Assembly: GCF_002343915.1 (NCBI RefSeq)
Contig: NZ_NETK01000001.1
Location: 8,260,001-8,324,000, forward strand
Reading direction: 5' to 3'
From: Nannocystis exedens
GTDB taxonomy: Bacteria > Myxococcota_A > Polyangia > Nannocystales > Nannocystaceae
Length of the DNA stretch: 64,000 nt
Shown in pieces: positions 8,506-17,907 of the stretch; the first letter of the stretch is position 1; each line of letters starts with the position of its first letter. The notes beneath the pieces were generated by a model. The model saw only the letters and a program-made list of their open reading frames with translations, was not told where the DNA came from and searched no databases. The translations under genes were made by a program, and so were the position numbers.

Positions 8506-9865
8506 GTGACCGAGCTCGAGGCCAAGGACCGACGAATTGCCGAGCTGGAAGCCCGGGTGGCGGAGCTCGAGGCGCAACTGGCCGAGGTGGTGGAACTCGT
8601 GCGTGACCTGAAGGCCCGGCTCGGCCGGAACTCGATGAACTCGTCGCTGCCGCCGTCGCGTGACGGCGCGGATGCGCGAGCAAGTCGGACGCGCAAGCCG
8701 AAGAGCAAGCGGCGGCGCGGAGGGCAGAAGGGGCACCAGCGATCGATGAGGGAGCTCGCGCCGCCGGGGGAGGTCGACGAGATTTACCACATCCGACCGA
8801 CAGTCTGCGAAGGATGCAAACAACCGCTCCGCGGCGATGATCCGGCGCCGAGTCGACGACAGGTGATTGAGCTGCCGGAAGTCGCGGGACCGTCACCGAG
8901 TATCGCGTCCACACGCTCGAGTGCCCGTGCGGCCACCACACGCGGGCCGAGGTGCCGGCAGAGGCGGCGGGGTGCTTCGGGCCGCGGCTGGCAGCGTTGG
9001 TCGCCCTGCTGACGGGTGGATATCGGGTCTCGAAGAGGAACGTCCGGGAGCTGTTGAGCGACGTGCTCGGCGTCGAGCTGGCGCTGGGCTCGGTGAGCAA
9101 GCTGGAGGCGCGTGCGAGCGAGGTCCTCGCAGAGCCCCATGCGGAGGTCCTGGCCCATATCCGCACCGCACCGCACGTCAACATGGACGAGACCTCGTGG
9201 ACCGAGGATGCCTCGAAGGCGTGGCTCTGGGTCGCATCGACGCCGGAGGCGTCTACTACCGAATCGAGGCGGAGCGGAGCCGCGACGTCGTCACCGAGAT
9301 CCTCGGCCCTGAGTTGGTCCTCGACCCCGAGCAACGGCAGGTCTGCTGGTTCCACCTCGGGCGGAACTTGCAGTCGAAGATCGAGCTGAGCGGGGATGCG
9401 GCCCGCTTCGGCGAAAGATGCGAGCCTTCGAGCGGCGGATGTGGCGGGCCCAGCACGGCTACACGTCCGAAGAGATCACGAAAGCATCCTATGTGCGCCG
9501 GATGAACATGCTCCGCGGTGAGGTCCGCCGGGCACTGGAGCAGTGGTCCGAGCACCTCGGCGACGGGATCGCAGGGAGGTGCAAGAACCTCCTGGCTCTC
9601 GAACCTGCCCTGTGGACATTCGTGACAAGCCGGACGGCGCGCCGACCAACAACCGCGCCGAGCGCGACATCCGACACCCGGTCGTCTGTCGTCGCTCGTC
9701 CTTCGGAACCGACAGCCCGAAGGGGGTCGATTCGTCGAGCGGATCCTGTCCGTCATGCAGACGTGCAAACGCCAGAGCCGTCGTGCCTTCGAATCCTTGA
9801 CCGGTGCCCTGTCCGCAGCCCGAGACGGCCTCGCGATACCTCGTCTGCTCACAAACACGGCATGA
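8506..9865 (+). pseudogene. IS66-family transposase relic with five frameshifts
   Basis: Read across frames, this is a nearly full-length IS66 transposase: a coiled-coil start (ELEAKDRRIAELEARVAELE), a Lys/Arg-rich linker with KRRRGGQKGHQR, a Cys pair VCEGCKQPL, a second Cys pair LECPCGHH, HVNMDETSW with the first catalytic Asp, QVCWFHLGRN, and NNRAERDIRHPV near the catalytic Glu. The frame breaks at about 8889, 9235, 9417, 9622 and 9730. Each break is repaired by adding one base, so all five are -1 events. The reading ends at a TGA at 9865. No terminal repeats were identified. It cannot encode a working transposase. Confidence 0.85.
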
Positions 9866-10177
9866 CTGGGGCGTGAACGGTTACGACGGATCTGGAAGCG
9901 GGCGTTGGAGCGAAGGAGCGAACGGACGCGCGCTCGGCGGATGGCTCGAGGACGCATTTTGGGCTCGCCAGCGAGGGGGCCAGCGCACTCGCTGGATTCC
10001 GACCTCGCCGGTGCCATATTCGACCGTCGGCGAAGGCCGCGTGAGGGCGCAAGTCGAGCGCGGTCGGCCTGCGCGAAGCCCATTGCGCGCCGGTCCTCTT
10101 CGGCGCCGTCGTCCCTGGCCGCGACACCGCGCTCGGGGTCCACGGCTCGAACGGACCCTCGCGCCGGGCGGGGCGGG
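9866..10177. other. Intergenic region, no gene seen
   Basis: It contains an inverted repeat CCAGCGA/TCGCTGG (9968-9995) that may be left from the IS66 end, and a GGGTCC/GGACCC hairpin near 10136-10158 just past the stop of the minus-strand lipoprotein. No coding sequence is supported. Confidence 0.4.
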
Positions 10178-11116
10178 TCAGAGGTCGCGGGCCGAGGCGC
10201 ACTCGCCGTAGCTGCGCAGGCCGAGGACTCGCGCCTGCTCGCGCAGGAAGTCGTAGGCGGTGGCGATCGTGCCCGAGGCGCCGGACAGGTCGTAGCCGCG
10301 GCGGCGGGTCAGCAGGGTGCTCGCGTCGATCTGCTGCAGCTCGGCGAGGGTGGTCTCGCCGTCGCGGTCGAGGTCGGCGTCGGCGATCCACTGCGCGCGC
10401 AGGGTCGGGCTGTCGGCGCCGATGGCGGTCTGCAGCCAGCCGACGGCGGGGAACGTCAGCGTGACCTTCTCGTTGGCGACCGTCGGGTCGGCCCACTCGC
10501 AGTCGCCGTAGGCCACCCCGTGCGGCAGGCCCCAGCGGAACCGGACCAGCGGGGCCGGCACGCAGTCCGCCGGAGCCTCGGGCTTGCACGACATGCCGCC
10601 GGCCTTCTCGATCGTGCCTTCGACGTAGATCGCGTAGCCGCCGTCGACCATCAGCTTCGCGTCCTGCTCGACCGTGTAGGGCGACAACGGCCGGCTCTTG
10701 CCCGCGCTCGCCCGCGGCAGCGTGAAGGCGATCGTGCTCGCGCGCTCGCGGATGTCGGCGCGCTCGAGGAGGCTGCCGCCGACCGGCAGGCTCTGCAAAT
10801 CGATGATGAAGTCGGCGACGACCTCGACGTCGCCCTCGGCGGCGGTGGTGAGGGTGACGGTGCCGAGCGAGACGAGGATCTTCTGGTACTCGACGGTCCA
10901 GCCGTCGCGGATCTGGCCGACCCCGCTGCCGCTCTCCACGCCGAACACGCCGTCGCCGGGCGCGGCGATGACGTCGCCCACCGGGCTGAGGCCGTCGCTG
11001 ACGCTGCCGTGGGTGGTGTACATCATCTGCCCGCCGGTGGTCGCGCCGCCGTCGTCACCGCAGCCGATCAGCAGCGCCCCGCCGCAAAGCCCCGACAACA
11101 AGGACGTCCCGCGCAT
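10178..11116 (-). CDS. Predicted lipoprotein with an EF-hand-like loop
   Basis: 312 residues from the ATG at 11116. The signal SLLSGLCGGALLIGC ends at a lipobox Cys. The body matches no family I recognise. Near the C-terminus DADLDRDGETTLAELQQID has the spacing of an EF-hand or dockerin-type calcium loop (D-x-D-x-D-G-x(5)-E). Two Cys pairs lie in MSCKPEAPADC. The open frame continues upstream into the next gene's antisense, but only the 11116 start gives a signal peptide. The neighbouring kinase/sigma pair runs in the same direction 170 nt upstream. Confidence 0.75.
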   Translation of the reverse strand: MRGTSLLSGLCGGALLIGCGDDGGATTGGQMMYTTHGSVSDGLSPVGDVIAAPGDGVFGVESGSGVGQIRDGWTVEYQKILVSLGTVTLTTAAEGDVEVVADFIIDLQSLPVGGSLLERADIRERASTIAFTLPRASAGKSRPLSPYTVEQDAKLMVDGGYAIYVEGTIEKAGGMSCKPEAPADCVPAPLVRFRWGLPHGVAYGDCEWADPTVANEKVTLTFPAVGWLQTAIGADSPTLRAQWIADADLDRDGETTLAELQQIDASTLLTRRRGYDLSGASGTIATAYDFLREQARVLGLRSYGECASARDL

Positions 11117-11288
11117 CGCTCGTGCGAGCACAGCACGCGCGTGCTGCTCCGTCAACTGTGACACCCGTGTCGCGCGCCTGCGGGAGGACGCGGCAAAAAG
11201 CCCGCGGCGTACGGCATCACGGCCCCGCGCGGCGACGGCATCGGACGGCATCGCGGCGACGGCGACGAGGCCCCTTCTGGCTCGCGGA

Positions 11289-13313
11289 TCACGGCGCCCT
11301 GACCAGCGCGAGATCGAGGACGAGTTGGCTGGCCAGCGCGCGGCCCGAGGCGTCGGCCGGCGCGACCGCGAGCCCGGCCTCGAAGGCCCGGCGCGCCCGC
11401 AACGATTCGCCGATCTGCGCCAGCGCCCGGCCGTGCGCGCGGTGCAGCTCGGCGCACGCGCCGGCGCCGGCGCAGCGCTCGTCGAGACCGCCGAGCTCGG
11501 CGAGCAGCCGACGCACGATCGCGGGCGAGAGGCGCGGCGCCTCCAGCTCGTGGCTCCAAGCGCGCGCGAACAGCTGGAGGTAGCGCGCCTCGCCGAGAGC
11601 GTGCCGCAGCGCGGGGCCGAGGCCGTCGGGGTCGCTCCGCAGCCATCGCTGCAGCTCGAGCTCGAGGGCCGGTTCGTCGGCGAGGGCGCGCTCCAGCGGC
11701 GCCGCGACGTCGCGCCAGCGATGGAGCCGGCTCGCCGCGAGCGCCTGCCACAGGCGGGCGCGCGGAGAGGCGACGGCGGCGAGCTGCTCGATCGCCGCCC
11801 GCGGATCGCCGTCGACCAGCAGCGCCGCGGCTCGCAGGAACGGGGAGCGCGGCCCGGCGGCGCCGGGCGAGGCGCCGAGCAGCTCGATGCCGCGGAGGTG
11901 CACCCGCATGGGGGTGACTCGCTGCGCCGCGGAGCCCCGCAGCTCGAGCGCGACCGAGCCCACGGGCCAGGCTCCCGGGAGAGCCACGACGTCGCGGGCT
12001 CGCGTGATCCGCTCCGCGTCACGGACGCGACAGGTGGCGGTGCCGCGGGCGACGTCGAGGTCGAGCTGCAGCGTCAGCGGGACGAAGGCATGGTCGGCGC
12101 GCACCGGGGCGAGCGGCGTGGCGACGCGTACCGGCGCACCCGCGACGGCGCCCGGCGGAGGAGCGCCGTCGCCGGTGGGAGAGGCCGCGCTCGCCTGGAG
12201 TGGAGCGGTGGCGCCGGAGGGAGACGCAGCGCTGCGGTGGAGAGGAGCGGCGTCGGAGGGAGAAGCGGCGCTGCGGTGGAGAGGAGCGGCGTCGGAGGGA
12301 GCTGCGGCGCTGCGGTGGAGAGGAGCGCCGGCGTCGGAGGGCAAAGCGTCGGCGGGAGCCGTAGCGTTGCGGTGGAGAGGAGCGCTGGCGCCCGGGGGCG
12401 AAGCGCGGTCGGGAGCTGCGGCGCTGCCGCGGAGCGGATCGCTCGCCTCGGGCTGGTCTTCGGGGCTCGCGTCCGCGTGCGGGGCTCGGGGCGCGGCCTC
12501 GCAGGCCAGCGCGAGCACGGGTTCGTCGCCCTCGCCGATCGTGACGCGCAGGCCCACCTGGGCCGAGGCGTCCGCGCTGGTGACCGCGACCGCGAAGGCG
12601 GCGTCGGCAGGCCGCGAGGACGCCGTGAGCTGCACTTCCACGAGCAGGCGATCGGCGCGGAGCTCGAGCGGCCAGGCCGCGAGCAGGCCCGTGTCGCTGT
12701 CGACGACCAGCGCGGGCTCGACGGGGTCGCCGCGCAGCGCCGCGGGCTCGACGGCGAGCCACGCGTCCGCCTCGCCGAAGCGCAGCGGCAGGCGCGAGCG
12801 GGCGGCCAGCATCGCCGCGAGGCGGTCGCGCAGCGCCTCGGCCTCGCGCCGCGCCGCGTCGTCCAGGGTCGCCTCGGCCAGCCGGGCCGCGAGGACCTCC
12901 GCGGCGGTTTCGATCTGCCCGTCGCGCGAGAGCAGCGCGACCTGCTCGCCCAGCGCGGCCGCGCGGGCCGTCGGCTCCTGCGCCGCCGCGGTCGCCAACG
13001 CCAGGGCCCGCGGCCCGTCGCCGGCCGCCGCGACGACCGTCGCCGCCGCGAGGCGCCAGCGCGCCCGCGTCGGCGCCTCTGCCCGGCCCGCGAGGGTCAG
13101 CAGGGTCGCCGCCGCCAGGTCGAGCAGCCCGGCCCGCGCCAGCGCGCGGACCTCGTGCGGCGCCGCGGCGTCGACGAGCCGCTGCCCCAGCCCCTCCTGG
13201 TCGGGCCCGGGCGGCGCCCCGAAGGCCCCCGCGGCCCGCGTCGCGGCGTGCAGCGGCGCCAGCTCGGGGGCGGACAGCAGCTCGGGCGCCTCGGCGGTGA
13301 TCAGCGCGAGCAC
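11289..13313 (-). CDS. C-terminal half of the frameshifted Ser/Thr kinase protein, helical-repeat region
   Basis: This 674-codon frame is Ala/Leu/Arg-rich and looks like degenerate TPR-type helices (for example LALATAAAQEPTARAAALGE and GRALAQIGESLRARRAFEAG near the end). It is interrupted by a 39-bp-period repeat encoding APLHRSAASPSDA units (about 12190-12400). The ATG at 13313 has no Shine-Dalgarno site. Read upstream, its frame joins the kinase frame exactly if one base is added within the 75-bp repeats. I infer that it is the continuation of the kinase gene and not a separate gene. As sequenced it would be translated only by internal initiation or frameshifting. Confidence 0.6.
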   Translation of the reverse strand: MLALITAEAPELLSAPELAPLHAATRAAGAFGAPPGPDQEGLGQRLVDAAAPHEVRALARAGLLDLAAATLLTLAGRAEAPTRARWRLAAATVVAAAGDGPRALALATAAAQEPTARAAALGEQVALLSRDGQIETAAEVLAARLAEATLDDAARREAEALRDRLAAMLAARSRLPLRFGEADAWLAVEPAALRGDPVEPALVVDSDTGLLAAWPLELRADRLLVEVQLTASSRPADAAFAVAVTSADASAQVGLRVTIGEGDEPVLALACEAAPRAPHADASPEDQPEASDPLRGSAAAPDRASPPGASAPLHRNATAPADALPSDAGAPLHRSAAAPSDAAPLHRSAASPSDAAPLHRSAASPSGATAPLQASAASPTGDGAPPPGAVAGAPVRVATPLAPVRADHAFVPLTLQLDLDVARGTATCRVRDAERITRARDVVALPGAWPVGSVALELRGSAAQRVTPMRVHLRGIELLGASPGAAGPRSPFLRAAALLVDGDPRAAIEQLAAVASPRARLWQALAASRLHRWRDVAAPLERALADEPALELELQRWLRSDPDGLGPALRHALGEARYLQLFARAWSHELEAPRLSPAIVRRLLAELGGLDERCAGAGACAELHRAHGRALAQIGESLRARRAFEAGLAVAPADASGRALASQLVLDLALVRAP
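12187..12400 (-). repeat. 39-bp-period tandem coding repeat
   Basis: The unit gctgcggtggagaggagcg recurs at 12231, 12270 and 12309, and degenerate copies flank it. On the minus strand it encodes APLHRSAASPSDA-type units inside the kinase C-terminal region. Confidence 0.7.
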
Positions 13314-15184
13314 CCCGGCCGCGTCGGCACGCGCGCCGGACCGCGGCTCGGTCGGCTCGGCGGCGCCGAAGGGCGCGAAAGCGCCCGTCGGCGCTGGCGC
13401 GGCAGCGCCGGGGAGGGCGGCGGGCGCCGACGTGGCAGCGCCGGGAGGGGCGAAGTCGCGCGTCGGCGTCGGGGCGGTGACGCCGGGGAGGGGGCGGGCG
13501 TCGGGGTGGCAGCGCCGGGAAGGGCGAAGTCGCGCGTCGGCGTCGGGGCGGTGACGCCGGGGAGGGGGGCGGGCGTCGGGGTGTCAGCGCCGGGAAGGGC
13601 GAAGTCGCGCGTCGGCGTCGGGGCGGTGACGCCGGGAAGAGGGGCGGGCGTCGGGGTAGCAGCGCCGGGAAGGGCGAAGTCGCGCGTCGGCGTCGGGGCG
13701 GTGACGCCGGGGAGGGCGGGCGCCGACGTGGAAGCGCCGGGAAGGGCGAAATCGCGCGTCGGCGTCGGGATGACGGCGCCGGAAAGCGCGTCGGCGCGGG
13801 TCGCCGCGGGCGAAGCGTCGCCCGGAAGCGCGCCCGCGCGCGTCGGCACCGGCCCGGACGCGCGCGAGCGCGCCTCCTCTCGCGTCGCCACCGCGGCGCG
13901 GGCCAGCCCGAGCAGCGCCTCGCGGCGCGCTTGCGCGTCCGCGCCCGCGAACACGTACGCGTGGGCCCACGCCGCGCGCGCCGAGCGGCCGGGAGCCTGC
14001 TCGAGCAGCAGGGCCCAGCTCGTCCAGGCCCGGCCGGCCTGCGCGTCGCTCACGTCCGCCAGGACGTGACCGGCGGCCTCGACCTCGCCGGCCGCCAGCA
14101 GTCGGGCCAGCCGCTGCTCCAGCGCGACCGCCTGCCGTTCGCTCGCCTGCGCCTCGCGGCGGGCCGACCAGGCCCGGCCCCCGAGCACTGCGGCCACCGC
14201 CAGCGCCACCGCCCCGGCCCCGAGCAGCCAGCGACGGCGCCGCGGCCTCGCCGTCGCCCGGCTGTCCGCCGCCGCCAGCGCGGCCAGCAGCGCGTCCATC
14301 GTCGGCCAGCGCTCGGTCGGGTCGGTCCGCAGCCCGCGGAGCAGCGCCTCGCGCAGCGGGGCCGGCACCGCGGTCCCCGGCGGGGGCGGCCGCACGCGGC
14401 CGGCGGACACCGCCGCCAGGTCCTCGAACGGGCGCTCGCCGTGCAGCGCCTCGTAGGCCATCACGCAGAAGCTGAACTGGTCGGCGCGGGCGTCGGCGCG
14501 GCCCGGGTCGCGCAGCTGCTCGGGGGCCATGAACGCCGGCGTCCCGAGCACCGTGCCCGACTTCGTCAGCGGCGCGTCGAGGCCGCCCGTCGACGTCTCG
14601 GCCGGCGCCCCCGGGTTCGCGCGCGCCAGCCCGAAGTCGACCACGCGGGCGCGCCCGTCCTCGCCGACCAGCACGTTCTCGGGCTTGAAGTCGCGGTGGA
14701 TGATCCCCGCCGCGTGCGCGGCCGCCAGCCCGCGGCCCGCCTGCGACACCATCTCCACCACCTCGCCGAGCGCCCGCGGGCGCTCGTGCAGCCACTCGCG
14801 CAGCGTCGTGCCGCGCACGAACTCCATCACCACGAACGACTGCCCGTCGGCCTCGCCGATCTCGAACACCTGGACCACGTTGGGGTGCGACAGGCGACCG
14901 AGCGCCTGGGCCTCGCGGCGCAGGCGGGCCAGCTGCTCGGGGTCGGGCTGGCCGCGCGGCGAGTGCAGCAGCTTGACCGCGACCTCGCGCCGCAGCTGCG
15001 GGTCCTGGGCGCGGAACACCACGCTCATGCCGCCCTGGCCGAGCCGCCCGAGCAGGCGGTAGCGGCCGAGCTGCACCGGCTCGGCTGGCCTTTGGAACAG
15101 GCGCCCGCCGACCTTCGCCGCCAGCAGCTTCGCCTCGAGGTCCGACAGCGCGCCGGGGCGCGGGCCTGGGCGCTCCGGGTCCAT
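13301..15184 (-). CDS. Membrane Ser/Thr protein kinase (PknB type), frame lost in C-terminal repeats
   Basis: The kinase domain spans residues about 30-300: glycine loop GRLGQGGMSVVF, Lys in EVAVKLL, catalytic HRDFKPENVL, DFGLA, and activation segment GTVLGTPAFMAPEQL. A membrane segment follows (WLLGAGAVALAVAAVLGG, about 320-338), then a Pro/Thr linker made of 75-bp repeats encoding PTPTRDFALPGA. The ATG at 15184 is 6 nt after the stop of the sigma factor gene, so the two are probably co-transcribed and may be functionally paired. The repeat unit at 13451-13524 is 74 bp instead of 75 or 72, so the frame shifts and ends at 13301 in an Arg/Pro-rich tail. The intended protein is about 1298 residues, continuing in the 11289-13313 frame. 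Confidence 0.85.
   Translation of the reverse strand: MDPERPGPRPGALSDLEAKLLAAKVGGRLFQRPAEPVQLGRYRLLGRLGQGGMSVVFRAQDPQLRREVAVKLLHSPRGQPDPEQLARLRREAQALGRLSHPNVVQVFEIGEADGQSFVVMEFVRGTTLREWLHERPRALGEVVEMVSQAGRGLAAAHAAGIIHRDFKPENVLVGEDGRARVVDFGLARANPGAPAETSTGGLDAPLTKSGTVLGTPAFMAPEQLRDPGRADARADQFSFCVMAYEALHGERPFEDLAAVSAGRVRPPPPGTAVPAPLREALLRGLRTDPTERWPTMDALLAALAAADSRATARPRRRRWLLGAGAVALAVAAVLGGRAWSARREAQASERQAVALEQRLARLLAAGEVEAAGHVLADVSDAQAGRAWTSWALLLEQAPGRSARAAWAHAYVFAGADAQARREALLGLARAAVATREEARSRASGPVPTRAGALPGDASPAATRADALSGAVIPTPTRDFALPGASTSAPALPGVTAPTPTRDFALPGAATPTPAPLPGVTAPTPTRDFALPGADTPTPAPLPGVTAPTPTRDFALPGAATPTPAPSPASPPRRRRATSPLPALPRRRPPPSPALPRQRRRALSRPSAPPSRPSRGPARVPTRPGCSR
13451..13746 (-). 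repeat. 75-bp tandem coding repeats, one unit 1 bp short
   Basis: The anchor cgaagtcgcgcgtcggcgtc recurs at 13451, 13525, 13600 and 13675, and a variant is at 13747, giving spacings of 74, 75, 75 and 72. The 74-bp unit has a G5 run (about 13489-13495) where the next unit has G6. This is the site of the kinase frameshift. Confidence 0.85.
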
Positions 15185-15190
15185 GGCGCC

Positions 15191-15802
15191 TTACTGCTGC
15201 GCCCGCAGGTTGCGGGCCCACGTCTCGAAGCCGAACGGGATCCGCTCGCGCACCGCCTGCGAGCTGGTCAGCATCGCCATCTGCTCCTCGAGCAGCTGCC
15301 GGGCGCGCCGCAGCCGGGTCGCCGCGGTGCCGACCGGCACCCCGAGCGCCTCGGCGATCTCGGCCACGCTGAGCTCCTCCCAATAAAACAGCTCGATCAC
15401 CAGCTGGTGGGCCAGCGGCAGGCGGAACAGCGCGTCGAGCAGCAGCTGCTCCTCCTGCTCCTTGGCCACCACGGCGCTGGCCGTCGGGCCCAGCTCGCAC
15501 AGCGACACCTCGTCGAGGTCGAGCGGCTGGCCGTGGCGGTGGTTCGTCCGCAGTTGGTTGTAGAGGACGTTGCGCGCGATCCCGAACAAAAACCCGCGGA
15601 AGCTGCCCTCGCCGCTGAACCGCTGCTGTCCTTCGAGACAGCCGAGGAAGGTCCGCTGGATCAGCTCCTCGATGTCGCCGTGGATCTTGTTGCGGAAGAA
15701 GCGGGCGATCGACGCGAAGTGGCGGGCGAACAGGGCCTCGCCGGCCGCCTGATCGCCGCCGCGCCAGGCCGTGAGCAGCTGCGAATCGCTGGCGTCCGCC
15801 AC
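15191..15802 (-). CDS. ECF-type sigma-70 family RNA polymerase sigma factor
   Basis: The open frame reaches 16225, but homology begins at the GTG at 15802 (VADASDSQLLTAWRGGDQAA), giving 203 residues, the usual size for an ECF sigma factor. Region 2 is visible in ALFARHFASIARFFRNKI and LIQRTFLGCLEG. Region 4 is visible in LPLAHQLVIELFYWEELSVA and EIAEALGVPVGTAATRLRRA, the -35-binding helix-turn-helix. The kinase gene starts 6 nt after its stop. Sigma factor and Ser/Thr kinase pairs are common in Myxococcota and Planctomycetes; control of this sigma factor by the kinase is an inference. Confidence 0.88.
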   Translation of the reverse strand: MADASDSQLLTAWRGGDQAAGEALFARHFASIARFFRNKIHGDIEELIQRTFLGCLEGQQRFSGEGSFRGFLFGIARNVLYNQLRTNHRHGQPLDLDEVSLCELGPTASAVVAKEQEEQLLLDALFRLPLAHQLVIELFYWEELSVAEIAEALGVPVGTAATRLRRARQLLEEQMAMLTSSQAVRERIPFGFETWARNLRAQQ

Positions 15803-16194
15803 GGGCGCCCACGGTAGCAGAGCCGCGCGTCGGCTCGCAAGAAGCGCCCCGGAGCGTCCTTTGCGCCCGCCGGCCGGGACATCCAAGGCGCCCCGAACTC
15901 GCCGACCGTGAGCCGTCGGGTCTGCGCGAGGAGAGCGACAGCGAGCCCCCGCGCGGTCCTTCGGCCAGCCCTCACCAGGGCGTCGCCGGCCTCGGCCGAG
16001 CGCGCGGGCGCCTGGCCGCGGCCGCGACGACCCAGGTCCCGTCGAGGCCGCCGCCAGGGTCGCTCGCGCCGCGGCGTTGTTCTCGCGCCCGCAATTCGCA
16101 CGGCCCCCGCCGGGGTCGCTCGCGCCGCGGCGGTTTTTTCTCGCGCCCGCAATTCGGGCGGCCGCCGCGGTTACTCCGCCGTGGAGGGACGAAC
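15803..16194. other. Divergent intergenic region with duplicated ~56-bp unit
   Basis: It separates the sigma factor gene (minus) from the VWA gene (plus). A ~56-bp unit containing gggtcgctcgcgccgcgg and tcgcgcccgcaattcg occurs at 16057-16112 and again at 16113-16170. It should hold both promoters. The frames crossing it are low-complexity. Confidence 0.55.
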
Positions 16195-17700
16195 ATGCTT
16201 GGCTTACACCTTCCTTGCACTCCACGCGCGCGCGCCGGTCGGCGGGGCGCGCTGATCCTCCCGCTGCTGGCCGCGCTCACGGGCGCCTGCGGCGACGACG
16301 CTGCCGGCGGCGCCTACGACAGCTGGGGCGAGCCGCCCGAGGAGGACCCGGTGCCGAAGCAGATGCCGGACGACGCCCAGGCGGGCGAGGGTCCGGCGTG
16401 CGACACCGAGACGCCGATGACGCTCTTCCTGTCGCCCGACGACTCGAACTCGACGTCGTCGCCGGTGCAGGCGCGCGAGGCGATCCTGAGCCGCGGCAGC
16501 CTCGACGGCGTGCCGCTGCGGACGTGGGAGTTCCTCAACTACTACTCGTTCGCGTACCCGAAGGCCGAGCCGGGCCAGATCACGGTGACGCCCGAGCTGA
16601 CGCGCGTCGACGGCATGCCGGAGGGCCAGTACCTCATGCAGATCGGCGTCGCCGGCGAGGCGATCGGCAACGCCGACCGGCGGCTGATGAGCGTCACCCT
16701 CGTGCTCGACGAGTCGGGCTCGATGGACGGCGTGCCGATGCAGCTCCAGCAGGAGGTGTGTCGCCAGATCGCCGGCAGCCTGCGCGCCGGCGACGTCGTG
16801 TCGGTGGTCGGCTGGGACACCGAGAACGCGGTCAAGCTCGCGGGCCACCCCGTCACCGGCGCCGACGACCCGGCGCTCGTCGCCGTGTGCAACGCCCTCG
16901 CCGCGGGCGGCGGCACCGACCTCCACGGCGGGCTGTCGGCCGGCTACGAGCTGGCGCGCAAGCACTTCGACGCGGGCAAGCTCAACCGCGTGGTCCTGGT
17001 CAGCGACGGCGGCGCCAACGCGGGCGTCACCGACGCGGAGATCATCGCCGAGGGCGCCGGCGCCGAGGACCAGGAGGGCATCTACCTCGTCGGCGTCGGC
17101 GTCGGCGACCCCGACAGCTACAACGACGCGCTGATGGACACCGTCACCGACGTCGGCCGCGGCGCCTCGCTGTTCATCCCCTCGGCCGACGAGGCGCGGC
17201 GGATGTTCCGCGAGCGGTTCGTGCAGACCATGTCGGTCGCCGCCCGCGACGTGCGCGTACGCCTCGAGATGCCGCCCGGCTTCTCGATCGTCAAGTTCAG
17301 CGGCGAGGAGTACTCCGCCGACCCGGCCGACGTCGAGCCGCAGCACCTCGCGCCGGACGACGCCATGGTGTTCCACCAGACCATCGAGACCTGCGCCCCG
17401 GCCGAGTTCGACCCCAACGCCGAGTTCACCGTCGTCGCCCAGTGGAAGGACGCCGTGACCTTCGCCGAGCGCGAGGTCGAGGTCTCGCTGCAGCTCGGCG
17501 AGGTGCTGGCCGCCGAGTCGGCCCTGCTCAAGAAGGGCGCGGCGGTGTTCGAGTACGCCGAGGCGCTCAAGGCCCTGCGGGCGGACGTCACCACCGCCGG
17601 CGTGCTCGACCCGGCCTTCGCCGCCCTGGCGCGCGCCGAGGCGGCGCTGCCCGGCGACGCCGACCTGGCGGAGATCCGCCGGATCCTCGAGGCGCTCTGA
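16195..17700 (+). CDS. YfbK-like von Willebrand factor type A lipoprotein
   Basis: 501 residues. GGAGG lies 7 nt upstream of the ATG. A lipoprotein signal (LILPLLAALTGAC) is followed by an acidic Pro-rich spacer, then a vWF N-terminal domain (LRTWEFLNYYSFAYPKAEPG). The VWA domain starts at about residue 165 with a full MIDAS: DESGSM, the Thr in GGGTDLHGG and the Asp in VVLVSDGGANAG. A C-terminal DUF3520-like region completes the order known for YfbK-type proteins. Metal-dependent protein binding at the cell surface is the family expectation; the ligand is unknown. It is divergent from the sigma/kinase operon. Confidence 0.88.
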   Translation: MLGLHLPCTPRARAGRRGALILPLLAALTGACGDDAAGGAYDSWGEPPEEDPVPKQMPDDAQAGEGPACDTETPMTLFLSPDDSNSTSSPVQAREAILSRGSLDGVPLRTWEFLNYYSFAYPKAEPGQITVTPELTRVDGMPEGQYLMQIGVAGEAIGNADRRLMSVTLVLDESGSMDGVPMQLQQEVCRQIAGSLRAGDVVSVVGWDTENAVKLAGHPVTGADDPALVAVCNALAAGGGTDLHGGLSAGYELARKHFDAGKLNRVVLVSDGGANAGVTDAEIIAEGAGAEDQEGIYLVGVGVGDPDSYNDALMDTVTDVGRGASLFIPSADEARRMFRERFVQTMSVAARDVRVRLEMPPGFSIVKFSGEEYSADPADVEPQHLAPDDAMVFHQTIETCAPAEFDPNAEFTVVAQWKDAVTFAEREVEVSLQLGEVLAAESALLKKGAAVFEYAEALKALRADVTTAGVLDPAFAALARAEAALPGDADLAEIRRILEAL

Positions 17701-17907
17701 CGCGCGGTCCCGTCATTGCCGCTGCTATGAACAGTGTCCGCCGCCGCGCCGATCGTGTACGTATCGCCGGGCGCCGCGGCGCCGCGGCCCTACACCGACC
17801 CGCAACGACATACGCATCCTCGCCCGATTTTGCCCGGGCTCGGTGATCGCCGCCACGGCGGCCCGAGCGCGGCTCGCGGGCCGGCCGCCGGGTGTGCCTA
17901 CTATGTT

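Noticed and set aside
10698..14069. 1123-codon plus-strand ORF with Gly/Val/Ser repeats
   Set aside because: Antisense to the lipoprotein and kinase genes; its repeats are the complement of the kinase tandem repeats.
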